Positions 43,926-55,740 of a stretch of 64,000 nt of DNA are shown here, in pieces. Within the stretch, counting starts at the first letter, position 1; the number at the start of each line of letters is the position of its first letter. The stretch covers positions 15,830,430 to 15,894,429 of the forward strand of contig OY979720.1 of the NCBI GenBank assembly GCA_963855995.1. The letters run 5' to 3'. The translations under genes were made by a program, and so were the position numbers. Below the pieces are notes generated by a model. It did no database searches. It saw only the letters and a program-made list of their open reading frames with translations, and was not told the origin of the DNA. Source of the stretch: Muricea muricata. Taxonomy: Eukaryota > Cnidaria > Anthozoa > Malacalcyonacea > Plexauridae.

Positions 43926-44700
43926 TACTGTTATTATTATTATTATTATTACAATGATATTTAAACAGGGTGCCCATATCTCCGAAGAGTTTTTCAATGG
44001 GGCCCTGAATAAAATACACATTAACAATACAAACTATAGATAGATAAAATACAAATAGAATAGAAAAATCTACCTATAAACTACATATTAACATATCTAT
44101 TTAAAATGTAATTTGAAAGTGCCTATAGGGAGTCAGTATCCTTTATGGCAGATGGCAGAGTGTTAAAATAATTAAAAGCTAAATAACTAAAAGTTTGTTT
44201 ACCCCAATTATTAGTTTAAACTTTCTTAAGATGAAAATCATTTTTCCTTCTAGTGTTATACTGGTGAACGTCACTGTTAGTTGTTAAATCAAATTTATAA
44301 TCAATTTGTTTATTCTTTATCTTGTGTACTAACAGACAACGATGATAGAATCTTCTTTCATCAAGTGGCTTAGATTTCAATGCTCTGAGAGCGTCGGTAG
44401 ACGACGCATACATAGGCAAATCTAGTATGATTTTAGCCGCTTTATTCTGAACTATTTGCAGCATTTTCATTAATGTTATGTTATCTTTATCGCCCCAGAC
44501 AATGTCTGCATAGTCTAGAATTGGTAATATCAGGGTATTATATAAGGTAATCCTGGCATGACGTGGTAAAAGATGTTTAACACGCTTCAAAAGGCCAATG
44601 CGCTGGTTTGCCATTGCCACTACAGATTCAATATGATTACTCCTTGTCATATTTTGGTTAACTGTAATTCCAAGATATTTATTCGAAGATATCTACTATA
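43926..44700 (-). pseudogene. LINE remnant, 3' part of reverse-transcriptase ORF with (TAA)n tail
   Basis: Minus-strand coding from about 44700 to 44216 gives KYLGITVNQNMTRSNH, LLKRVKHLLPRHARITLYNT, LILPILDYADIVWG and VQNKAAKIILDLP, typical of the segment after the polymerase core in CR1/jockey-type elements. 148 codons at the end are open. The 3' UTR contains GGGCACCCTGTTTAAATA and ends in (TAA)n at 43930-43950. 5' truncated; not a host gene. Confidence 0.85.
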
Positions 44701-45994
44701 GTTTCGTGTTTGTGATGTTAGGCCTGTGCGAGAATTTTAAGTATGAATAAACACGACTAGAAATAAAAAGTGTCCTGTATATGACTTATGCAGGTGACTT
44801 AAACATGAACAGCTGATCTCTGTCTGATTTAATGCTTTTCTCGTAATTGTGAAATCCCTGCATGAAAACGTTCGTATTTTTCCGTATACTTGAAAAAATG
44901 AAATTTTATTTGGAAAGTCGAACTTACAGTTTATGTAAATCAGGGCAAATCCGATTTACAGAATAATGATATTGATTAAATATGTATTTCTTTTGTGTTG
45001 TGTTCGTGAATTTATGCGTTTCACAATATGTAATATAAAGATAAGTTTTTTTCGAGATAAAGCTACATCACGGGAGTTATGTTGGGAAATTTCTACAAAT
45101 TTTCTGGTATGCATGCATGAGTGCCTATCATGATAAGCTCTGAAATGTGAGAATCTGCATATGGAATCAAGGAATCTTTAAATTTTCATTCCAGATTTCA
45201 TGTTTTACGGCTCATTTGTCCACCATAAAAGAATTCTTTTTATTCATACTAGCAAGCTTGAGCGTTATTTTCTGCAAAAAGTGTTATTCGATATATCGGA
45301 TTAAAACCACTTCTTGCGTGGCAAAACAAGACGAAGCAATGTAAACAGCCACAGGGCAATCTCCGTAATGACATTCTCATCAAAAAATGGGAGAACGACA
45401 ATGAAACTATTGGAAACTGCATGATGATTCTTAGAAATGAGCTTTGAAACAAATGTAATCCCTAAAAAGAGTTTTTCATGATAGATGCATGTAAGTACAC
45501 GATATTAAGTGTCCGAAGTTCAAAAGTTCATTTCAGAATTGGCAAGCCGGTTTGTGAACTAAACATTTCATTGGCTTCGTTAAGTTTGGGGGCCAAACAC
45601 AGCCTTTGCCTGCATGCAAACCGAATTGAAATGTTAGCTGGAATTGATGCAGTCCAATCAACGCAAAGAATTGCAATGGTGCAATAGCTTGCCGGACCGA
45701 ACAAAAAAACAATTGATTTAAATTCTTCCGGCACAATACCAAATATCCACCTACCTCTCCAGTTGAAGCGCAAATTATGGCAGTGTGAACAGTTTTGAAG
45801 ATGGACGATTGCGAAATACATATGCAAATTACTATTCTTCATCTCATATTTCTTCATTTTCTTGAGATTTTATATTAGATATGTATTCAAAGAGACTGAA
45901 GACTTTGCGTCTAAGCCATGTACAATTGCACGACACATTTTAAAAGGTCCGAACACATCCCAGCATAACAGTGGCTGCAAGTGTCTATAAAAAC

Positions 45995-46230
45995 CTTGCA
46001 AGGTTGGGACCAGTTCTTCAAAGCTTGGTTCGCGCTAACCTTCGGTTAAAGTTCAACCCATTGTTTTTTGTTTCTGTACTTCTGCGCGTCCGTTTATTTC
46101 AAAACTCCAGATACCAAAACTACTATTGGTCCAGACAATATTTGTGCCTAAATAGGTCTAAACTTAGAAACAACCTGCTATCAGTGAAATCAAGCTAACC
46201 CACGATTAAGTTGACTGACTTTCGAGTAAA
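45995..46230. mobile_element. MITE-like repeat related to 34060-34290
   Basis: It begins TTGGGACCAGTTCTTCAAAG, then GCGCTAACCTTCGGTTAAAG, and ends near AGCTAACCCACGATTAAGTT. Confidence 0.45.
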
Positions 46231-46289
46231 TAGAATCATTTGATAAGTTTGCTCATGTTAATATATGTATCATACAGTATATTTAAAAA

Positions 46290-46933
46290 ATATTAATATA
46301 ATAATATTTATCAAAATAAATTACCACAGCTCATTCTAGGATATATTTATATTTTAAAATACCTTCAAAGCAACTTCATTGGTTAGATTTTATTCTTTTG
46401 AAATTCATAACCTATGACATTGTTATAAAGTTATTTTGAATTTGTACAGAATTGATTTGAATAATGCTATCAGGTTAATATATTTATGTATTGTATACAC
46501 TTTTAGTAAAATCTTCTTTACTTGTAACGGCCCAAAAATAAAACTGCCATATGTTGGTGGTATTATGATAAAAGAATCTTGTTTAAATAATTATGTTTTA
46601 TGAAAGTCTTTAATTTAAATTAAATTCTAAAAAATGCAATCTTACCAGGACTCTGGGCAGAGTGCATGCCTGGCAAGTCACTCAGACATTGATTTTTGGT
46701 TATCTTAGTGATTACATAAGATGTGTAGCAATGTCTTAAAATGCCTTGGAAGGTATCCTAATAATAACTGATTTAAAAAGGAGTTCGTTGGGCAGAACAG
46801 AAATAAGTGAATATACCCCACCCCCAATGAACGCCCCAGTAACAGCCTTGTGCCAAATTTTGTTTTGGCAGGCGGAGTGAACGCCTTAGCAGGCGTTTTG
46901 TTTATTTTGACTTGCCCTGGATCCGCCACTGGC
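46290..46933. mobile_element. Mosaic of MITE fragments
   Basis: 46298-46445 is the inverse of the interior of 29376-29566 (TTACCACAGCTCATTCTAGG onward). 46790-46855 matches half of the 28402-28590 family. 46904-46933 is a CAGTGG-family end (CTGGATCCGCCACTG). Confidence 0.55.
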
Positions 46934-47772
46934 CACTCGTGCTATGTCAGCAAAAACAATTTCAAAATTGAATACCTCATTAAAATGCTGTATGATGTAA
47001 CAATCGCATGTAGCCCTCGGGTGGTCTTTTATGAGGAAAAAACCCATTATCGTTTTAAGCAGTAATTATTATAAGTATTACATAATCGGGTAGATGTAGA
47101 ATATATATGAACACTCAGTCGCTGGTGATTAGAGCAATGAATCAGGCGTTATATTGCGGTACCCTTCTAAAGAATCTATTCATATACTTAAAATTCTTTT
47201 GTTCTTCCACGCCAATTAAGATGGCGATTTCGCTCACCCGGTAAAATTACACATTATTTTACTATAACTTTCGGTATCTTAGTTTTTTAACAGTTATTTG
47301 GGATTAATGTCTAACTAGATGTATATGCGTGCTATTTTTAATGTTTTAACCTGAGACAAGTATTTTTGCAATCCAGTGAACGAAATCCATTACAACAATT
47401 ATCTATTTTGGTGTCAAATAAAATAAAATGTTAGCATTTATGCTGGATTTTAAAAATATTTTCATTTAGTACAAAATGGATCTCTCTTGCAGTAATATAA
47501 ACATTTCGAAGCTACCATTGCACTATATGCCCCCAAATTCTCAGTTATTCTGCTAATACATTTAAAATACATCAATGCATTTAATATACATTTTCTGTTA
47601 AATTTATTTTAAGAATACGTTACCGTGTGCGCGTTTGTGTGCAGCGCCTACAGACCATATCAAGCGCGACAATCCATTTCAAAAAGGGAGGGGTCAGATT
47701 CTGAAGTAAGAAGGCCTGGGGATATGCTTCCTGATGTTTTTAAAACTTTGATAAATGCACTGAGTTGCTTAA

Positions 47773-48294
47773 AGGAAAATGGCAATAAAAATTTTTATCG
47801 TCTCATTTGAAAGTGACTCCAAAACAATACATAGAGGTCTATTACAGAATTTTTATATCTTACCTTATTTGGTGAGATATTTTGATTTGAAATATTTACT
47901 TGTCCGCCATCTTGAATGTTTGTGGATATGCAGGATACGTCACAACTGGGGTCATGCAATTTGTTTTTCTTACGACACAATGATTAATTCTCTCTAATAA
48001 CCATTCACATGGTAAGTGTTTCGGATTTCAGCACGGATTGAAAAGGTTTCAAAAATATTTTATTTGGGGGTAAGTATTTAGGAGAAGCTTTGAATGACTT
48101 ATCCCTGTTGTGACGTCACCAAAACATTGTTAATGAGGTAAAAAAAAATGATCCAAGATGGCGGACAGTTCGATGATTTAGGTGACAATATCTCCCGAAG
48201 TAAAACAGATATAAAAATTTTGTAGTAGACTTCTATATATTATTTTAGAGTCTCTTTCAAATAAGACAACAAAAATTTTTGTTGCCATTTCCCT
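47773..48294. mobile_element. 522-bp MITE flanked by TTAA
   Basis: It starts AGGAAAATGGCAATAAAAAT and ends TTTTTGTTGCCATTTCCCT, with TTAA exactly on both sides (47769-47772, 48295-48298). The arms are about 150 bp and include the CCGCCATCTTG / CAAGATGGCGG pair. TTAA targets are the mark of piggyBac-like transposases. Confidence 0.8.
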
Positions 48295-48726
48295 TTAATT
48301 GCACTTTACTACGGTATAAATTTCTATGCCATATTACTCTTATTGTTAATGCTATAAATTAATTTATGGAGCATATCTCCATATTAGAAAAAGATTATGT
48401 TTGAATGTGAATAAATTTCAATATAAGATGGGTGTGCCTCCTCCCCCACCCCCAGAAAACACACGCGTTTTTCACGCGTTACATATTGCTTCATATCTTC
48501 ACTAGTGAAAATATGGGAAATACGAGTGTTTTAGTTTACGGTAAAACACCCATAACTATATAATAAAGACTAATAATAAGTGTTTCTCGAGTATTTCTCT
48601 GATCACAGATTATCGCCTTGCAATCCACATTCTTTGCTGTTTTCTCACCAGGTACAATATCATCTGTATTAGAAACTCCTTTTAGAAAGTCTTCCTTGTG
48701 TATCAAGGCCCTAACGTCCTAAGAGT

Positions 48727-51399
48727 TTATAAATCTAGCCAGGAAATAAGTTCACCGCTATAGTCACTGCTCTGACTCGGCGGGGTTGTTGGTCCATCAA
48801 AAGACAAAACAGCTTTGGGAATATCATTTCCCTGATAGGCCCAGGAAGGAAAAAAGTCCTGTTGTTCTTCTTCAAACGACGACGTTCTTAGCGTTGTGTT
48901 TTGTGTGAGTTCATTGTGGTTGCGTATTTCTGGCTTCTGAAATCCAGATTGAAGGTCTGACCATGTACTACTACTGTACTGTCCAGTAACGATATCGTCC
49001 TGGTTCATATTCACCCCAAAAAATACTTCGTCATCGCTCGGCGTGGGCGAAATTATTCCCTATAGAGAAAACAGGTGTGACGTGTACACAAACATAGGAT
49101 TTTTCACTGGACAAACAGAATTCGGCACTTCCTGCAAAGGGCCTTCGTCGCGAAGTTAATAGTGAGTTTTGGCAATATATAGTTGATTAACTACTATCTT
49201 TCCGACGAAGAGTTTTGCTCGAAACGTCGACTTCGGTTCATGTCATTTCAGGCTGTGGTATTCTGTATGTTTGTGTGCTTTGACTGCACTGTATCGACAC
49301 TGGCAACGTCATTGAGTGATTGGTTTTAGATCAGCCATAGTGAAATAAACATCGAGAATCTACATGGAGTTTTTTACATTGAAAAGTTCCAGTAAGCTTA
49401 TTACAATATTACATTATTACTCGAGCATCATATTTGTTCAGCGCGTTATAACTGGATACTCATTTCCCGGTATAACACGTCACTTAGCGTGGAAGCCTCA
49501 TTCTCGTGGTGTTTTAGCCAATCACATTATGCATGTGGGAAATGGTAACAGGGCTACTATTGCCCTAGAAAGTATTCTTAACGAATATATTATTAAAAAG
49601 TGTAATTTTTTTAGCATGCCCATTCAGACCATTCTTCACAAGTCTCGTCATCACAAGCATTAAGAAATACCATATCACTATTATCATCTAAGGATGAACA
49701 ATTATTGATAAAAGCTAGAAAATATTGTCGTTGCTCACGCGAGTCCTCACGTGAATGCCGAGGGCAAACAATGTGTACTATGTAAATGTTTAAACTTCAG
49801 TTTAGGTAGCGTTTTGGCACAAAATTCTTTGACGCGTTTTTTGTATTTCTATATTTGTAATGATCACAAAATTCCCTAAACAAAATATTCAGCTAGGAAG
49901 CCCTTTAAGTTTCACTGACATGCTACCAAACTCCGTGTTTCGTTTTGGAGCAACAGATCGATTTGTTTATACTGTTTACTAACCGAAAGTATTGCATACA
50001 GATAAATTTGATACACAAGCGATGTTTTGATTTTTCGTAGCCGCAATTAGGAGTGGCTAATTTCCCCCGAGAATTTTTGCTGCGTCTATACATTGCTACA
50101 CAATACGATTTCATCTACAGAAAACGACCTGTCTGGGATTCCACTGATAGCCCGATAACGAGAATTAGATTTGCTAATAGAGAAGCTTATAGGCAGCCGA
50201 CATTTTGACAATAATTATGATAGACATAACCCGGAATCTAGATATCATGTGGTTATAAATAACATCAGCCACTCGGCTTTTCTAGAACAGCGGCCAGTGT
50301 AAAACCAAAACCGGTTGTCGTCATCGTTGACTAACACTTTGACTTTTGGCTGGCTTGCGCCAATCTAAAAAGGTCGCTCAGGCCCAGCCATGTACGCTAC
50401 TCACGCGTTCATTAGGGTCAATTTGCCTGCGCTGGCTTAGCGGGGGTGACGATTTCCAAAAACAATGCGACGGAAAATGGCGCCTTTACGAAAATGAATT
50501 TTATCGTAGTTTGTCAGACTAATCGTATCGTGTCGTCCAAGAAATAAGTCAAAGCATCATTTTCTGCATTCTCTCTAGGTTTTGTTTACGTGTATTTAGA
50601 CAGAAACGTTGATAACGCAAATTAATATAATTTACCTGTTCGAGCAAAGTGCATGATAACATGCATATATGCTTTTGATTCGTGAACCTTGGCTGTTGTA
50701 AAAGCGGTTTCAAATAGATCTAAAAATGCTTTAACATCACTTTGGTCAATGAAAGTATTGTAGTACTGTTAAGCGAAAGCTAAATTGAATCTAACTTTTG
50801 AGTGGCCTGCTTATGTTATGAAAAGAAATTATATTTTTGTAACTCCTTGTTAAAATAGTTTACACTTCGATTAACTATAGTTTGTTCGAATAAACTATGA
50901 AACAGTAAAAATCTAATGTTGTACAAAGCGATCGACTTCGATAATGCGCATACAACACTTGATCCAAGTATGCAATTTTTTATGCTGTTTACTTAATAGA
51001 AATTCTGCTTACCAATTGCGAATTTTGATCACCAAAAGGAAACGCATTTGCTCTCTCAAGACCTTCAGGAAACATTTCATTCGATGTTCTTGGACTTTCG
51101 CTTGTACTTGTTCCTGCGCTCAACTTAAAAGCCGTGCTCTTTTCCAATTGCGTCATTTTCAAAAGCGCCGTTGCTTCGCTCTGCGACACCATTTTGGTCA
51201 AAATTTGTATGTAATCAATAGCGAACTTAAGTACGTCAAGTTTTGTACGTATACGCCCCGAGTCGCAGTATGGAATGTGCGTCTTTAAGATCTCGAACGC
51301 CTCGTTGATCTTTCTGACGCGTTCTCGCTCGCACTTGTTCGCAAGAAGGCGCTTGATGGTTGGTTTATTCTTCATCCGTGCTCTTGTTGTAGTTTCCAT
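48727..51399 (-). CDS. bHLH transcription factor, two exons
   Basis: A nuclear DNA-binding protein of 239 residues. The minus-strand exons are 51399-51013 (129 codons, donor GTAAGC) and 49059-48727 (110 codons plus stop, acceptor CTCTATAG), joined in phase 0. The bHLH lies at about residues 16-70: basic region KRLLANKCERERVRKI, helix 1 NEAFEILKTHIP, helix 2 TKLDVLKFAIDYIQILTKMV. The Glu and Arg of the ERERVRK core are the usual E-box contacts. Exon 2 has SPTPSDDE and ends SDYSGELISWLDL, which recalls the short acidic-aromatic C-terminus of achaete-scute proteins. The basic region is not a close match to that family, so I call it group-A-like bHLH, achaete-scute-like possible. The start METTTRARMK is the only ATG before the domain in this exon. 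Confidence 0.85.
49060..51012 (-). other. bHLH gene intron, 1.95 kb
   Basis: No exon or nested gene is supported. About 49070-49275 has weak inverted ends (ACAAACATA / TATGTTTGT) around a CCGACGA..GAAACG stem-loop motif at 49204-49227. The rest shows nothing recognisable. Confidence 0.6.
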
Positions 51400-52331
51400 T
51401 TTGTCTTATGACGCAGGAGGTATTGCTCTAGTCCCGGCTTCAAGAAAATGCTGAGTACCGAGTTATTCTTCGTTTTTATGAGACAATTATGGATTCCTCT
51501 TCCTGCTCTGTGATTGGTGAAATGCCACGTAAACTTGACCTAGCGCGCGTACGAGTGGCTTTGTCACACGCAGACAGTTGTTTTGTCGGTTGTTGAACCA
51601 AAACATCTCGTTGTTTTTGCACTTTGCATCGCTAATGATAAAAAACAATTCAACAGTTTGATAAAATGCCATAGTTTCGATTGATCCAAAGTTTATAATT
51701 ATATACATACAGCTATTATTTTCTGTCATCAACTCAATTTATACGTGTAAACATTTTTACACGGCAAAGTAATGGCTCGACTGTAATGTAACGCGTCTTT
51801 ATTAATGTGATTTGTTATTCCCACGGGTTGCAGCTCACACCATAAACCTTATTTGCGTGAGATTAAAAGAGTTGTTTTGAAAGGTTATATCGCGTTGATT
51901 TTTGCAAATCAATTTGAAACTTGCACGTAGATTTGCAATGCGCGCCTTTCCATTGGAGAAATATACCAAAGTAATAGCTTCATTTGACAATTCTTTGAAT
52001 ATTCCATGAATTAAATTGGATCAAATGAAGTCCACGGGACTTAAACTGTCAAGCAGAAACACGGGGAACGGTACTTATGAACAACCTTTGATCATCGGGG
52101 GGGGGGGGGAGGTTGCAATTCGCGCTTATTTAGCGCGCGCTACAAGGGCATATCGTACGCACTTGGTTTAATAATACGAAGGAAAGGTTATATTTTGGCG
52201 AAATTGGCTCATTCAGTAACTATGTACGGGGGGGGGGCTCTACTCTGACATTTGCGTATAAGGATAAGGCCTGCGGAAATTTATAAAATTTATTTCCATT
52301 ATTGCAGTGATATGATCTGTGTAGAGGTGTT
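51400..52331. other. Divergent spacer between bHLH and UBX genes
   Basis: Both genes point away from this 930-bp spacer, so it should hold both promoters. Minus-strand CATAAAAA (51473-51480) is a weak TATA candidate for the bHLH gene. Two G-runs lie at about 52099 and 52228. No coding exon. Confidence 0.5.
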
Positions 52332-53021
52332 ATGGAACAACCGCATCCAACTAAGATACCAACTCCGCCATCGTCAAGACCAACATCCTTACGAAGAGCT
52401 CGGGGGAAGTATGTGGACAGATTACTCAACGAAAACGTAAACCAAAGTCCTATCTTGTATCAAGAACCTTCTGTCAGGAAGGCTCAATGTGAGCAGGAGG
52501 AAATCCGCCTACAAAAGTATAAAATTTTGCCGGCCATTGGTTCCTCCAGTGATTTAAGGAGTCGCATTACCGACAGTGTCAATGGAAAGTTCGAAAAGTC
52601 GACTGTCGGGGACACCAGATCCGGTAATTATTCTAGTACGTACCATCGGGCTGGTGGTTCTGGGACAAAAATTGAGACTGTGATCGATAAGCAAAACAAC
52701 AACCATTCTACGAATAATGAAACTATGTCTAAAATACGTTCATCTTCCCAGTGTGATGTTTATGAACAGCTGGAAATTGCAATAAGGCTACCAGACGGCA
52801 GCCGGCGTCAAAGCTCTTTCAGTAGCTCCAGTTCATTCATGCATTTGCTTGAATATCTGATAAATTCTTCTGTAAACGTCGAGATTATTCCTAGAAATTG
52901 TGAGTTTGTGACTTCGGACGTGCCACGGCAAGTTTTCTCAGACTTTAATGTTACTTTGCGTCAAGCAAAACTAAAGACAAGAACGTTACTCTATCTTCGA
53001 GAGGTGGACCCTGCAGACTGA
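52332..53021 (+). CDS. UBXN10-like: UBX-domain protein, UBXN10-like
   Basis: An intronless gene of 229 residues. The C-terminal 85 or so residues form a UBX (ubiquitin-like) domain: LEIAIRLPDGSRRQSSF opens it and EFVTSDVPRQVFSDFNVTL carries the turn that in UBX proteins contacts p97/VCP. The usual F-P-R is V-P-R here. The N-terminal part is low-complexity, Ser- and charge-rich, with a short KYKILPAI motif before the domain. From memory, vertebrate UBXN10 is also a short protein with a similar KYxxLP motif and V-P-R turn; it links p97 to intraflagellar transport in cilia. The domain call is firm, orthology is inference. The start follows a G-run-rich 5' flank. Confidence 0.82.
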   Translation: MEQPHPTKIPTPPSSRPTSLRRARGKYVDRLLNENVNQSPILYQEPSVRKAQCEQEEIRLQKYKILPAIGSSSDLRSRITDSVNGKFEKSTVGDTRSGNYSSTYHRAGGSGTKIETVIDKQNNNHSTNNETMSKIRSSSQCDVYEQLEIAIRLPDGSRRQSSFSSSSSFMHLLEYLINSSVNVEIIPRNCEFVTSDVPRQVFSDFNVTLRQAKLKTRTLLYLREVDPAD

Positions 53022-53200
53022 TGTAAGGCGTACTGAGCATAGCTAGAATTGAACGATATGGATTGCAAAAATTGACGCCACATTTGAAATTAGTGGAGAT
53101 ATATAAGGACAACACGTATTCAGTATTTTTCCTGGCTTTCTTAGGATCCGCATAAGAATCTTGAATCTTATTACATTTTCCCAGAGAATATCTGTTTCTT

Positions 53201-53367
53201 CAAGCAGACAACTTAAGGAAATACAAAATAAAACAAATTCCGAAAATAGACATCTTGTATTCCTGATATTCAAGAAAGAACAAGAAAGCGACGGAGTCGG
53301 TGATATTTCGTCTTTATTGAATATCAGGAATACAAGATGTCTATTTTCGGAATTTGTTTTATTTTGT
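53201..53367. mobile_element. Fold-back element, 19348 family, flanked by 13-bp direct repeats
   Basis: The arms contain ACAAATTCCGAAAATAGACA and CCTGATATTCAAG and their inverses, as at 19348-19568. ATATCTGTTTCTT occurs exactly on both sides (53188-53200, 53368-53380). Confidence 0.8.
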
Positions 53368-53466
53368 ATATCTGTTTCTTATTTCAGCAAAACCGACCTT
53401 TCTTCTCGTTTATTACCATAGCAGGGATTTTTCGCACTTCTGGTCAAATCCAGTATGGCGGAACTA

Positions 53467-53953
53467 CAGGGTGTATCAAAAGGGCGATAGAACTTTGAAA
53501 GTGCTCAAGGGTGCTTAATTATTTAATAAAAATTATGCAGAAATAATTCTTTCGCAGCTGGAAAGACAAGGGGCCGGTTGTATAAAAAAGTGATTAGTGT
53601 TAACTATGATTAGTGGAAACGTCGACCAATCAGAACCACGTATTTTGTTTTTAAGCACCATTTAACTACAAAACACTGATTAAATGAAAAAAGTTTAGCT
53701 TTCGAACGTTATTGGCCTCGTTAATTGTTTCTCACGACAGATCAATGGAACTTTTTCTTATTTGCCTTCTTGATAATGCTCAGAGGTGGAAATATGCAGT
53801 TTGAGCGGCTATTTTTCAATTTTTCTCCACATTTCGCAAGAATGGCGACAATCGAAAGCTAACAGCCTGGTCTTTTCAACTGTGAAAGAATAATTTCTGT
53901 AGGTTTAATAAACGGGCCAGAGCACTTTAAAGTACCTTTTTTGATACACCCTG
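53467..53953. mobile_element. 487-bp TA-flanked element with CAGGGTGT ends, copy 2
   Basis: It starts CAGGGTGTATCAAAAGGGCG and ends CCTTTTTTGATACACCCTG, TA on each side. CAGAAATAATTCTTTCGCAG and CTGTGAAAGAATAATTTCTG form inner symmetry. Same length as 35595-36081. Confidence 0.75.
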
Positions 53954-54639
53954 TATGGAGACACAATCTGTTTTCAATTTTGGGCACAAATATATCTATA
54001 GTATTTCTAGGATACTGACGTCGCATGTTTTGAACTGTTTACAGTAAGTTAAATAGAACTTTGTTACTCCCAATAATTTGTATTTTTTTTTATTTTGTTA
54101 CTCGCGCCCATTGAGTTTTTAGTCTGGTGGCCATTGTTTATCTGTGTCAGCCATTTTTCTACTTTTGAGTAGAATTTAATCCACTTTTCCTTGAACAATA
54201 TGTTTATTGTGAAATCGACATTGTTTTTCCGCTACGCTGATTGGTCAACGTGCCATTTTGAGCGATTTTCTATTTTCGTTTTTCGATGTGATTGGTTAGT
54301 GTTGTCTAATTTTTTCCTGCTGTGAAACGTAATCCACCCCCCCCCCCCCACCCCCTTTATAACAGCATGTGCCTGGGTAATCCTTCAAAAACATTAACTA
54401 TTTAGGCTATTACATTGGACAGTTTTCCCATTTGTTTACCACCATATATGCAACCCCCCCCCTGGGTTTTTCCTGTGCTCTCTTTCCCTTTCGGGATTTA
54501 TCGACTTGCTTGCGCACAGCGTCGGATTGCATATCGTCGGAAGTCGGAAATTCGCAAGTTCAAAATTATTCTCGGCAAGGCAATGGCGGCAAGAATAAGA
54601 CGAAGAAATCTTGAAGATGTTTGAAACATCCTGCCTGTA

Positions 54640-55740
54640 TTTCAAGGTAATATGCTTTATTTCCATCAGCAGTTGTAGCAGAGCATCTAGGTCTATGATA
54701 TGCATGAATTTTGTGCACAATTGGGCTCAGTTTAGCGAAATATTTGAACAGACAAAACCTGGGTCTTCGCTATATGGTCGGTTGCTGAATTAAAAACTGC
54801 AGTTTAAACGAAATGTACTGTTAGTAAGAAAGTTAATAAGAAGTAGATATGAAAGTTCCATATAAAAAATTAACAGTAAAAAATTATTATAAAGCAGCAA
54901 ATTTGAGCAGTAATATATAAGTTTATACAATCTCAATATCAGTATTTAAATCATCAACAGATGTATCCGTCTACTGTAATAAAATTTCATTAAAATGTAC
55001 GAAAACAATTGCAAAAATTTCAACGTGAACGTGCATAACATACCTGATGAAAGTTTGTTCGACATATCTTATAGAAAATGGTCTTTGTTGTGATAGTGAC
55101 TGGAAAAAAATGGGCGGGTCACAAAATAAATCCTACCTATTGCCTATCTTTGATGGGTCACCAAAATTATTGAAAAAAAATAGTGAAATACCTCCAGCCC
55201 ACCCTAGCAGATACTTTATGACTGGTCCCTAATATGTACAGTATATCTGCCTCTATGAATGAAATTCAGGCATCTGGTCAAACTTTTGTTTGCAAATTTT
55301 ATATTTTCCCTATTTATTACATGTACAGGTACAGTGTATGGAAAGTTCCATGAATTCTTAACCATCTGGTCCATCATGTGAAAGTGAAAACTGTTGATGA
55401 AAAGTGCACAGGTCTTAATATTTTCATATTTTATTTTATATTATATTAAAGTGCTTCAAATATTGTATATGATTTTCCACAAAAAGTAGCTATGTTTGTG
55501 CTTTAAAAAATTATTTTATCTATCACCAGCAATATCACAAAAAATACAATTTTGAATGATGGTATCTGCATTGTTTCATTATTGGACAACAATTTGGGTG
55601 ATACCATTTTGAAAATAAAAGTTTCATTCAAACTCGATTTGATCATTATTTTGTAATTTGTATGGCCTGTTATTACAGAAAGTCCCATACATTTGAAGCA
55701 TTTTAATCTCAGAAAAAGTCAAATAATGATGAACTGTTTT
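54640..55740 (+). repeat. Block related to 62450-63990
   Basis: AAGGTAATATGCTTTATTT at 54645 recurs at 62454. GCATTTTAATCTCAGAAAAA with GTCAAATAATGATGAACTGT (about 55699-55738) recurs at about 63929-63970. The order is the same, so this may be an old tandem duplication with a diverged middle. Confidence 0.5.

Larger units (their letters stand above)
37460..48726. other. Long intergenic region without supported genes
   Basis: Over 11 kb there is no exon with a domain or matched splice sites. It contains a palindrome at 38281, LINE remnants at 40597-40960 and 43926-44700, a MITE-like repeat at 45995, mosaic MITE pieces at 46290-46933 and a TTAA-flanked element at 47773. The open frames at 39932-40270 (112 codons) and 41115-41495 (126 codons) have no features that lift them above chance. 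Confidence 0.6.

Noticed and set aside
44216-44650. 144-codon minus-strand frame as a host gene
   Set aside because: The residues match the 3' part of a LINE reverse-transcriptase ORF, followed by a LINE-type 3' UTR and (TAA)n tail.
45528-45857. 109-codon minus-strand frame
   Set aside because: No recognisable domain or splice sites; overlapped by another frame in a different register with equal lack of support.
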